64,000 nucleotides of DNA from Trochalopteron elliotii (lineage: Eukaryota; Chordata; Aves; Passeriformes; Leiothrichidae), in NCBI GenBank assembly GCA_024734555.1, contig JANPWX010020199.1, positions 248,001 through 312,000 on the forward strand, given 5' to 3'. The notes beneath the pieces are model-generated. The model made no database searches, had not been told where the DNA came from, and saw nothing but the letters and a program-made list of their open reading frames with translations. Both the position numbers and the translations under genes were made by a program. Below are positions 36,180-45,940 of this stretch, piece by piece; the stretch's first letter is position 1, and the number at the start of each line of letters is the position of its first letter.

Positions 36180-36545
36180 GAACTCAGCTGTGATAACTCC
36201 CCTGGCAGAAAAGTACAGGGACATTCACTCATAGCCTGGAGATCTGACTGTGCTGATGGGCCATAATGAGCCATGAAGGATACAACTGCACCGATGCAAG
36301 CAGCTGGCCTTAGAAGGTGTCAAAGACTCCTGAACAGTCCAGTGATACACAACATTACCTCATTCAGTGTGAAACTCCTCACCCCTCGGGGCGAGGGAGA
36401 GGGGTACCTGGATATTCCCACCTGACCCTGAACACTCTGTTCAGTGGATTTCTTTCACCACTTTGACAGGGCTTCCTCCACCCTGACAGAACAAGACAAC
36501 AACCACCAAACACTGAAATTTCAACACCATACCTTGGTGTGGAAT
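36180..36545. mobile_element. Possible ERV LTR-like block, family and strand unclear
   Basis: The composition shifts to GC-richer sequence with landmarks such as GATGGGCCATAATGAGCCAT and CCCCTCGGGGCGAGGGAGAG. This layout resembles LTRs I know from songbird genomes. No termini, target-site duplication or polyadenylation signal could be placed. It lies directly left of the clean solo LTR at 36,568. Confidence 0.35.
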
Positions 36546-36567
36546 CCAGTGAATAGTGGCTATATAC

Positions 36568-36880
36568 TGTTGCCCTAATGCAAAAGCTTTTTGATTGTTA
36601 CAGTCTTGAACTGGAGTTTCTCACGCAGCTTCACAAAAACAATATGTATTTTTAGCATTTATCTATTGTTTACATTTTTCTGCTATAAGTGGAGAAATGT
36701 GATGGACGGTGATGTTCACCATCCAGGTCAAGAGGTGGCAACCTGTGTAGCCAATCTCTGGCTTTTTGTAAAAATGTATATATAGAGTCAGACTTATAGA
36801 ATAAAGAGTAGAAGCCTTCCCTTGACCTGCTGCATGCCTGCGTCTGCCTCGTTCCTTGGGTTGTACCTACACCTGATACA
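36568..36880 (+). mobile_element. Solo ERV LTR with 6-bp target-site duplication, plus strand
   Basis: A 313-bp element from TGTTGCCCTAATGC to ACCTGATACA, flanked on both sides by the exact 6-bp repeat ATATAC (36,562-36,567 and 36,881-36,886). It has a TATA box (TATATATA, 36,777-36,784) and an AATAAA at 36,800-36,805, only 16 bp further on. U3 is about 240 bp and R-U5 about 70 bp. A short LTR, six-base duplication and closely spaced TATA and AATAAA fit the alpharetrovirus and ERVK group. No internal retroviral sequence flanks it, so the provirus was lost by LTR-LTR recombination. The intact duplication indicates a fairly recent insertion. Confidence 0.95.
36777..36805 (+). promoter_or_regulatory. 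LTR TATA box and polyadenylation signal
   Basis: TATATATA at 36,777 and AATAAA at 36,800 place the U3/R boundary at about 36,807 and make the LTR a potential promoter for DNA to the right. Activity is not shown by the sequence. Confidence 0.7.
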
Positions 36881-36886
36881 ATATAC

Positions 36887-38026
36887 CTTTCTACTTTCAT
36901 TCTTTCTCTTGCTTTTCCCTATTTCTTTCTCTCTCCCTCTACCTCACATTCACTGTTGAACAAAAATCCATACTATTGACTTCAGCATATAGTCTTGTTT
37001 GCACCTCATTTTGAGCAGATGCATCTCTCTAATAATTTTAATATTTGGATCATAATATTATTAAAGTTATTTTAGTAGAGATAACCATGGACTTTTTACT
37101 ATCACTTCACAAGATGCCTTTGAGAAGAAGAGTAAACAAGCAAGAAACTTAATAATTTTATTATATTTGCAACCCAACAATAAAGGATTAAGAGGATATA
37201 ACTGCCCAAGATGATCAGTGTGTCCTACTCTGTACACTGAAAAAAAATCAGAAATCTTCTGTAAAGCTCCAGGGTGCATTTAATGGCAATGAAAAGCTTA
37301 CCAATGAGAGCAAAAGATGCTGATTTAAAATGATTGCTTTACATTCAGTCTCAGTTGTGGTTTCTCCCTGGTTCTTTGGCTGCACTCCAAAGTTTATGTA
37401 CAGGAAATATTGATCTCACTACAAATTCAGGAATGGCAATTTGTAGTCATACAGCGATTATAATTTCCCTTTTTATTTTTTATGGTTTTAACTGATTTTT
37501 TCCATGACATTTTAAAAAAGCCTCCTTTAGTGCTTTTTGTGTTTCCTCTGGCAAATGTAAAAATCAAGTTTCCAGACAAAATTAGTTGTGTCACCCATGG
37601 ACTTGTTTCATGCCATTCTCATGAGCACTTTTCTCTGATCCTTTGTTTGCCCAATGCAGACACCTTGACAACATCAGTAGTGACAGTGTAGATGACCATG
37701 AGCAATTTCTTAAATTTTGTGACAATAATTTGCTGCTGTTGTGACAATATAATCCCTGTAGAGAAAATAGAGAATAGAGAAGCATAGTAAATTTGTAATA
37801 GTATCAAGTAATTTATAGGGGTATATATTTGATCTCTAGTAAACTGTGACAAGCCTTTGACTGAAAAGACAGCTCTCTTTCCTGTCATGTGGCTCTAGAT
37901 ATACAGCTTGTTAAATCAGAAATTTACTGTGGAGGATTTTTTCCTTTTATCAGGATGTTTACTTGTGATATGTGTTCTGAAATAAATTCGTGTATCAAGT
38001 ATATTATATGTTATAAAATAAAACTG
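36887..38026. other. Unassigned AT-rich DNA, no gene recognised
   Basis: About 1.1 kb of AT-rich sequence with no recognised element. A stretch at 37,926-37,954 (ACTGTGGAGGATTTTTTCC) resembles the sequence just right of the next LTR. Confidence 0.55.
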
Positions 38027-38597
38027 TGCTACAAGTTTAGGTTACCAAAATTATAAAGACGTTTGTGACTGCCGAAACCCATTTGCAACTGTAAGAATCC
38101 CAGACAATTGTGGGGTGAAGTCCCAGTTTACAACAGAAAAGATCTGGCTGAACAGGAGATGCCCCGTCCATCCAGGGTGGATCCACCACTTCTCCGATGA
38201 TCAACACCTGATATGGATCTAGGAGGGGAGAACCCGGAGATGTCAAGTATCAGCATCCCAATGCCCAGTTCTCGGAACTCAGTTCAGGTTCTTCACTATG
38301 CCAGGAAAGGCTTTCAGAAACGGAACAGCGAGAGAAAGAAAGTGTATGAATATGCACAGTGGACACAGACTAACAATAAAATTGCCTCAAGGAAAAAAAA
38401 CTGTATAAAACCTGCACCCTGAACCTAAGAACTCGTGAACAGGGAGGGATTGGCTCAGTTGTAGCTGTCCCTGCATTCACCCAACCTCGATACCCAGGGA
38501 TCAGAGTTGTATTCTTTTATTGTGGCTGTCCCAGATTGATTTCAAATGGAGAAATAAAATTACTTTATATCAAATTGGCTACGGATTCTCTATAACA
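38027..38597 (+). mobile_element. ERV LTR related at its 3' end to the young inverted pair, plus strand
   Basis: The right half resembles the LTRs at 20,663 and 43,576: a TATA site (TATAAAA, 38,404-38,410), then ACCCAACCTCGATACCCAGG-type leader sequence, GGCTGTCCCAGATTGATTTC, AATAAA at 38,553-38,558, and a terminal CTCTATAACA. The left half does not align with them. The left boundary at TGCTACAAG is a guess. The flanks AACTG and TACTG differ by one base, so a five-base duplication is possible but not certain. It is probably a relative of that family with a different U3. Open frame 38,213-38,422 lies within it. Confidence 0.75.
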
Positions 38598-39522
38598 TAC
38601 TGTTGTGGAGGACTCTTTTCTTTTTATCAGTGATTCCAGCTTCTGTATTGTAGTATACCTCTCCAAGTACTTGCATCTTAGTCACAAGAAAACACAGCAT
38701 TAGGCCAAAACCCAGTGTGACAGTGTTGAAAACACAGCTCTGTTCTTTAAAGCAGAATTCATTCTTTTTTATTTGGACATGAATTCTTGTGTTCCTGTGG
38801 TGCCCCTGTGGTTCCATACCTCTTGGCGTAAGTGCAATACCTTTTTACTAACAGAGTAGCAGGTTATACTGTGCTCACCCTTTTGTGCCTGAGCCCCTGA
38901 GTGTCTCACTGACTTTATTTGGGGAGGTCCTTGTGAGACACTGAGTGCAGAGATTCATAATGAGACCTCCAATAAACACCAGTAAAATTATAAGTGACAA
39001 AATTGTGACAGAAATGCTCATAGTGTGTGTTCAAAAAAGCAGCAGAATGATGATACTTTTTGAAGGGAAATACAAGGAAATCAGAGCTGCTTTCTCTGCT
39101 TCTAGGCCACTAGATTATATTTGTCATTTAATTCAGCTAAGCAAGTTCACACAACTGGGCTGATAGTCTCACTTCAATTATGCTTGTTTTTCTGCCAGGT
39201 CTGGTGACGTATGTTACCAGTACAGCAAAAAGAAGTCTTCATTGAAGTCAAGAGGCTCAGCACATAATGTTTTAGGAATTGGTGATAGCAATTTAACCAC
39301 ATTTATGCTCTTAATTAACACAATGTTTTTAGAAACAGACAGGAGGTCTGTAAGTAAGAGTAAGAAGCAATGTGCTTCAGCTTTGTCTATTGCTGTACTT
39401 TCAATGTCCTTCAGAATGAGATGGCATGGCAAAATGACTTATGTAAATAACACACAATGAACGAACTTTTTAACTTCTTAATTTCCTGCGGTGATCAGAG
39501 CTATTTGTCCCATACGTACATG
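38598..39522. other. Unassigned DNA, no gene recognised
   Basis: About 0.9 kb without a recognised element. Overlapping short frames at 39,214-39,460 occur on both strands and are not convincing. Confidence 0.55.
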
Positions 39523-40061
39523 TGTTTTGGATAAGGATGTGAGGGGACAGATCCTAGACATGCCTCAGTTCTTGTTCTGTATTACCCACATCATCGCTGG
39601 GGGGGCAGAAGTAAGGGATACTTTTGAGAAGAAGGGGTTATGACTGTGGGGGGAGAAAAAAGGGGGCTCATGGGGGATCTGTGAGCATTTTACCCTTTTC
39701 TGGGGGACAGAATGGCAAACGGAGCAGTTTGTCCAAGCTTATTTTTCATTGTCTGAGACTGGGAGGGGACAAACATGCATGTGGAAGGGCAAGGGGCCAT
39801 TCTGTTCTTTGTCTCAGAGGGACACATGGCAGCAGACCAGGTCAGATGGCTCCGTGCGTATTTTTTGTATGTAAATCCCCCTCTTTTTCACTTTGTTACT
39901 AATAACAATGCTGTTACTTTGGTTTTTTATCTTATTGCTTTTGCAGTAAATGGTTCTTATCTCAACTCTGGATCTCTGCCTTTTGTCTCTCCCACTGGAC
40001 TGGGTGGGCATAGTTAAGCAGCTCATGGGGCTTAAATACCAGCTGGGCTTAAACCATGACA
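39523..40061 (+). mobile_element. ERV LTR, plus strand (TGT..GACA family relative)
   Basis: The right half shares the family pattern of the LTRs at 10,609 and 51,955: an alternating T-rich stretch, TTATCTTATTGCTTTTGCAG, TTCTTATCTCAACTC and a terminal TTAAACCATGACA at 40,061. The left half is G-rich and more diverged. A start at TGTTTTGG (39,523) is assumed, with no target-site duplication seen. The 143-codon minus-strand frame at 39,814-40,245 overlaps the LTR end and is not a gene. Confidence 0.7.
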
Positions 40062-42950
40062 ACACTTCACAGTTGTCTCCTAGACTTGATTGCAGGTAGT
40101 TGTAACTGATTCTCTGCCAGGTTCTTGGCTGCATAAGAAATGTTGCATAGAAATGAGCATCAGTATATCTGGCTTTCAGACAAAGAAAAAGTAACTTATT
40201 GTTAAAAGTGAGGCTGTACATTTGATTAGTTTGCATGTCAGCCACTTACTTAATTGCTGATAATGTATCAGTTAATACCAATCTTTTAGACAAACAACAG
40301 TCAGTGTTCTGTTGCTGGATGTCACTCACAAAGTACAAAGTACAAAGCTTTGGCTAAAGTGCTTTCTCTATTTGTTATAAAGCAGAAAAACATATTCAAC
40401 AAGTATGATAACAGCAAGCAAACTGAATTTATTGTTTTATATGTTGAATATATCTGAGCACCATGAAATATTAAATAATTAAAAAATCATGTGCAGAAGT
40501 AAACAGTTGCGCCACTTTATGAGAATTTAAACCTCAATAAATATAATTGTGTTTACTTTTTTACAGTGTTTTGTCCAGCCACATCCACATATTCCTGGAG
40601 AGTCTAGCACATAAAAAACATTTTACATTTCCTAAAGGCATTTTCAACAAATATACAGAAGACAATGGTGATATCTTATCCTGCAAACACACTGCCTATT
40701 CAACATATCATCAATAAAAGGGTGTTTTTCGAAAAGCATTGTAGCAAATACACAGACACCACCAACAAATGACTCATCCTTAAGCATTAATTTAATACAA
40801 AGTTATTTTAGCAGAGACATTTATGTCTTTAAATGAAACTAAACTCTTTTACTCCTTCTTTCAGGGACACTTCAAAGTAGGGGACTAACCTGGGCATGCC
40901 AGGCAGTTTCCCTGAAGGAAGTCTTTTATCCCTCCAACAGAGTGGATGAGAAAGAGGAGGAAAACTGCCACTTGTATGTTCATGTTGGTCTTAACTGTCC
41001 TTAAAACTGAAAGATTTGCCTCTAAGACAACACCAAGTAAGGTAGTTTTATATGAAAGAAATAGTGAGTAAATAAACTGGGAAAATATTTACTGTTATAA
41101 ACGTGATCAAACAGACAACTGAAAGACTGGTGAGATGAAAGCAGAAATGAAAACCGTTACTTAGCTAGAAAAAGGATCCTTCAGAGAAAAGAGTTTCAGA
41201 ATACAAGAAGCATTTAATTTCATAGATGCCTTCAATCAATATTGTTACCTAGCTGTTGAGCAACGGATTTTATCCTAAAATGTTCCTGACACCTAGAAGA
41301 AACTAAGAAAGCCATGTCAACAGTTCTATCTACACCTGAAATGCTTCTCATCTGAGAGTTCAGGGATCTTCGATTTATGGTTTCAAGCTCTTTTTGAAAC
41401 ACTTTCCCAAACGGTCCAGTTTCAATTTTCTAATTGAGCTTTTCATGTATAGACTGGGCTTTTTCATTTTGATGGATTTGAACTGTAAAGACAACAGACC
41501 AGGCAAGCACTAAGGTGAATATTTTCAAATAGCTTGGGAGACTTCTTTTCTCCTCATTAAACCTCTTTCTTATGCAAGGTTTTAAGTCAATATTTAACCA
41601 TAAATCAAATCAAATCAAATGCTTGATGGACCTATCAGCACGATATATCACTGAGCCTATTAGGAACTGATGAGATTTATTTAAAGTGTGACAGAATAAG
41701 TTACTTGCTGAGTTTTGGTGGTTATTTCTGATCTGAGATCTCCAGTGAATAGAAATGCCTCTCCTAAGTTAGACTGGCAAAAAGTGCAGGCTGCTAACAG
41801 TTTGAAAACCTTGTTGCCTCAACAGCAACACCAAAAAAATCTTCTCTGGATTAAAACAATATTGAACACTGGTATTTGAGTTAATGACATATAATTAGTA
41901 CAGTAAATGCATATATGTATACATGTACTTTTGTCACTAGAGAATAGAATGCATCAGATTTGCCTTTTCAGCATTGTAATTTAATGCTGTGAAGTAGTCA
42001 AAAATACCTGCAACAGTATGTTACATTAAAATTAGTGTTTTAAACACTGGGTAAATTGCGTGATCGGGTAAGAAGATGGTTATGTGCATGCCTCCTGCTA
42101 TTTCTTTATACAAACATTTATGACATGTCAATTAATTAATCAGCTAAGAGACAAAATAGGCTTGAAATTCAGTTGAAGAGTAATATTTCCTTTTTTCCTT
42201 TTTTTTTTTCTAAAACCATTGAGTCACTGACTTCAGCTATGTGACCAAACATATTTGAGGGAGCCATGCATAGGAGAGAAGTGAAGGTCTTACCTCCTTT
42301 ACATCAGAAGAAAAGATGTGATGACGATTTCTTAAGAACTGAAGCGTGCAAACTTCAAACAGGGAATTTCAGACAGTCAAGTACTTAGGTTTAAAAGCCA
42401 ATTGTTGTTTCATTGACAGTTGGAACTGTATCAGACCAAAAGCAGTTATAGAATAGTTCGTAATTTATGCTACAGAAGTGGGAAATTAATAGATCATATC
42501 GTTTTCATGCCTGTTCTTAACCTGGGTAAGACATGAGATGTTCAGTGCTTATCAGATTTCTGCACATCCATCAGTTCTCCTACCGCCATGCTTTTTTTGC
42601 TTGCTGTGTAATTTCAGTCAAACTTGACAGGTCTCAAAGACAATTAATTTTCTCTAAATACAGACAAAATCATTGACTGGTTAGACAGTAACACCCCTAG
42701 CTGGAGATAAGATGAGTGAAAAATCAAATATTGCATTCTCAATTTTCACCTTATTTTCTGGCTAGCCAGGCAAAAGAAAATACAGCACTGGCAATTCACC
42801 CAGCATGGCAAGTCGCCTTGGTCACTGGCACTATCAGAGAAGATAGGAGGTTGCAAAGGACTGAAATACTGTGATAGAAACAGGGATGTAAGGGTAAAAG
42901 GACACAAAATACATGAAAATCTAATTTGCTAATGTCCTTTACTATGTTTC
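40062..42950. other. Unassigned AT-rich DNA, no gene recognised
   Basis: Nearly 2.9 kb with no recognised gene, repeat family or long open frame. A short (AATCA)n run lies near 41,604-41,620. Confidence 0.6.
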
Positions 42951-43575
42951 CTGGGCACAGAGACAAGGGTGTTGAGGGTTTCAGAGCTGTCTATTCAAGT
43001 ACCACTCATGTCACGGCCATTGGTGTGGTTTTGGCAGGGAAAAAGCCATGGCCACCACCAGAAAGAGGTCCATTTTGTCTGGCTTACTGAAATGAAGGAC
43101 AGACCCTGGCACTGCGCAACCAGCAGGTCTTTTCCTACTTCCAAGCCTTTCCAGGACACTTCTGCAGGACAAGGTGGTGAGGAGAGGCATTAGGGCCATT
43201 CCCAAGACAAACAGTGCTGAAATGGCAGCTTCAGAATTGCAGTTGGGACTAGCAGGGCAAGGGGTGCTGTTCTTTGGTTACCAGAAAGTCCATTTTCTTC
43301 CCACCCCCCCTCACCATTGGGGCAGTGGCCCAAGACTGCACTGACACCAGAAGAGTCCAGTGGATGGCAGGAGGAGGCAGCAAGTGGCAGCACTGACCAC
43401 ACACACACAGTCATACATACAATGCCACCACAGTTGCTGAAAGGAAGCAGGGCTGACACCAGTAAGGACAGTAGAACTAGTACAGAACAGCACAACCCTG
43501 GAGAAATAGATAAAAGATATAACTCACATAAATATGAGTCAGGCAAAATGCAAGCAGGATGCCAGCTCAGCTCTG
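42951..43575. other. GC-richer unassigned block left of the young LTR
   Basis: Composition is clearly richer in G and C than the 3 kb to its left, with a poly-C run near 43,304 and a short CA run near 43,402. It may be the left part of the older element into which the LTR at 43,576 was inserted, but no termini or motifs confirm this. Frames of 74-138 codons on both strands overlap each other. Confidence 0.4.
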
Positions 43576-44038
43576 TGTCATAGATAATGATGGTAAATTC
43601 ATGCAATTAAATATAGGAGATATAATAAATGTACTAGATAAGAGAATGTACATTTTTGTAACCCTGTAAATGTAAAGCTGATCCTGGTCCCTGGAATGGA
43701 GAGGGCAGTTTCCAAATACCAGGACACGCTTTGTGAACTGTGAATGGACAAGTTAACACCTTGATTTACACCAAAAAGGAGGGTGGCCCAGGATGTGGCT
43801 CCTTGAGTTAATCAAATCTTGTACATCTGGACCATCAACTCATCGATAGGAATCGATACTAATCTCGAGGGTGAACCCTGAATTTGGAGAAATCAACATC
43901 CCAAAAGAGGATTCCCAAAAAATCCTTTCAAACATGTTCCAGTGCCGGGAAACCTGTTCAAGATTCATCACTGAGTGAAAAGACTGGGTTTGAATCTAAA
44001 GACACAATACCTCTGCTTCCGGGAGGCACAAAATACAG

Positions 44039-44044
44039 TATAAG
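44039..44044 (+). promoter_or_regulatory. LTR TATA box (copy 2)
   Basis: TATAAG followed by a GC-richer leader, about 130 bp before the AATAAA. The same site is present in copy 1 on the opposite strand. Confidence 0.65.
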
Positions 44045-44171
44045 AACCCGGACCCAAACACCAGAAAATCGTGGAACAGGGCGAGATAGCATCCCTGTTG
44101 TCAATTGTCTGTTTCACCCAACATTCAACTGTTGTTTTCGTGGCTGTCCCAGATAGATTTTAAAATGGAAA

Positions 44172-44177
44172 AATAAA
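44172..44177 (+). terminator. LTR polyadenylation signal AATAAA (copy 2)
   Basis: AATAAA lies 42 bp before the LTR end and is conserved in copy 1 and in the related LTR at 38,027-38,597. Confidence 0.7.
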
Positions 44178-44223
44178 ATTTGTTCTTTCTATCCACTTGG
44201 CTAAAATTCATTTATAACATCTG

Positions 44224-44588
44224 CAAGGCTGACAAAGCAGAAGTTATGCAAAACAATGATATTGCGCTTACTCAAAAGTGGAGGTCAAGGAACAGCCACC
44301 TAAAAAGGACACCAGACATTGAAGACAGACCCCAAAGAACCACATAAAGACTTAGACAAGGGGTGTGACTATGTAAAATAAAGTAATACATATACATCAG
44401 GCAAGTGGGGATAGCTGATGAGTATGCAATCATTATTAATGATAAAAGTTTTGTTTACCTCATGCTGGGGGCACTCAGTTAGAGGAAGGACCCTCTCAGT
44501 GATGAGAATGCTTCAATAAAGAATGCCTGATTTCAAATACTCAAAAATGTGTTAGAAACTTTCTACCTGGTAGATTTTGGTACCAACA
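44224..44588 (+). mobile_element. Older ERVK-like LTR fragment, plus strand
   Basis: Landmarks typical of a songbird ERVK-type LTR appear in order: GACATTGAAGACAGACCCCA, CACATAAAGACTTAGACAAG, ATCATTATTAATGATAAAAG, CTTCAATAAAGAATGCC (AATAAA at about 44,514) and a terminal GGTACCAACA at 44,588. The 5' part is not visible next to it. The young LTR at 43,576-44,219 appears to have landed in or beside it. No target-site duplication was identified. Confidence 0.6.
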
Positions 44589-45940
44589 CCTCAGGGCTGA
44601 AGCCTCCCAGGGAATGACAGCAATTCCCATCTGCTCCCTGAACTCCTCTGTAAGCCCTGCCCTCTGGGTTTTTTGTTCCAGGGGAAGGTTGAGCCAAGAG
44701 GTGCTTCTCCATCATATTGTCTTTGTCTTCTGGTGCACATGGTATGCCAGGGTAGCCACCATCTTGGCAGGGGGATCACCTCCTCCATCTTGTTTTCTTA
44801 GTTCCCAGGGGACCAGGTAACTGAACACCTCTGTATCTGGTGGTTAAAACAAAAGGGGACATATGAGAGGTCTTTGCCTTTTATAATTGTCTTAAACTAA
44901 GACACTATGTAACAAGTTATTAAACTACTATGGTAAGGAACAAGAGTTTAACTGATAACTAAAACAGGATATCCTCATTTTGCCTTTCTTGGATTGAGAA
45001 GAAGGAAAGAAGGAAGATAAAACAAAGAAGCTGAGACACTTATACCCATGGGCCAATATTTCTAGCTGATTGGGATGACTTCTTTTAATCGTTTCAGGGA
45101 AACTTCTGGAGTTACTATACTTCTGCCTAGTATGGCTATACTTTAAAGTTTATACTTTCAGTAAGTGCCTGTGGGTGTAAGTAGCATAAATGTCAGAAAC
45201 CGTATATGAATTAAATCTATGGTAACCTGGTTGGGGTGAAGGTAATAAGATTGATCATTTTTTATGCAAAGGACATCTTCACTTCTCCTCCCTTCAAAGA
45301 AATTAACAAAAACCTATTTACAACATCATCAGGAAACACAAGGCTTAAAAGCAAGAGGATTTTGAATCTGTGTGAATCTGTAATTTACAGTTATGAAACA
45401 ATTACACCTATATGAAAAGACATATTGTGGACATAATAAACAAAGGGTTGCTTATACCAAGTTCAAAAAAATGTGTATTTGAACCAAAAAAGTTAAAATT
45501 CCCACCCATGTTTTCCTGATTGCAAAGTTCAGTTTTGGTAATAGTGAAGAAAAATATCTCTCATTACTTGACAAAACTGTAGTATGAATTTTATAAAGAT
45601 TAACATCTTTATCAAAAGGGACTACTGCTCATTGTTAATGCAGCCATCATTGTTTTTTGTGAGTGTAATGGTGCATCCTTAATATAAGAAGTACTAAGCA
45701 CTATTCATTAAAATCATGTCTGTGTCTTGCATTTAAGATAGATCAATATATGCCATTGAAGTGATTTCCTCAATCTTCATAGTCTCCCTGTAGAAGCAAT
45801 TAGTTTTAAGTTCCTAGTTCATTAGACTGCTGCTGAAAGACCAGAATATATGTGAAATTTGTGTTTATGGTGATACATTGTGATGTGCAGGCAGAATATG
45901 TAATTAGTTTGGTTTTAAGTTTGGTTTTAAATTTGTTTAA
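44589..45940. other. Unassigned DNA, no gene recognised
   Basis: The first 230 bp are GC-richer and could be internal sequence belonging to the LTR on the left. No primer-binding site is recognised. The remainder is AT-rich and featureless apart from a small ATAAAGAT/ATCTTTAT hairpin near 45,594-45,613. Confidence 0.5.

Larger units (their letters stand above)
43576..44219 (+). mobile_element. Young solo ERV LTR, plus strand (inverted pair, copy 2)
   Basis: A 644-bp LTR starting TGTCATAG and ending TTATAACA, flanked by TCTG on both sides (43,572-43,575 and 44,220-44,223). It is the inverted near-duplicate of 20,663-21,305. The substitutions separating the two fall in the left 300 bp and at the extreme ends. 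From about 43,871 to 44,218 the copies are identical, including a 90-codon frame (43,884-44,156). A TATA site at 44,039 and AATAAA at 44,172 define U3 and R. The frame starts upstream of the TATA site, so the LTR's own transcript would not contain its start. It is best read as a by-product of youth rather than a gene. No internal proviral sequence flanks it. Confidence 0.92.

Noticed and set aside
39814..40245. 143-codon minus-strand frame
   Set aside because: It is antisense to the right half of an LTR and extends beyond its terminus, with no family resemblance.
43190..43606. 138-codon minus-strand frame
   Set aside because: It extends into the young LTR at 43,576 and overlaps frames on the other strand. 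No domain recognised.
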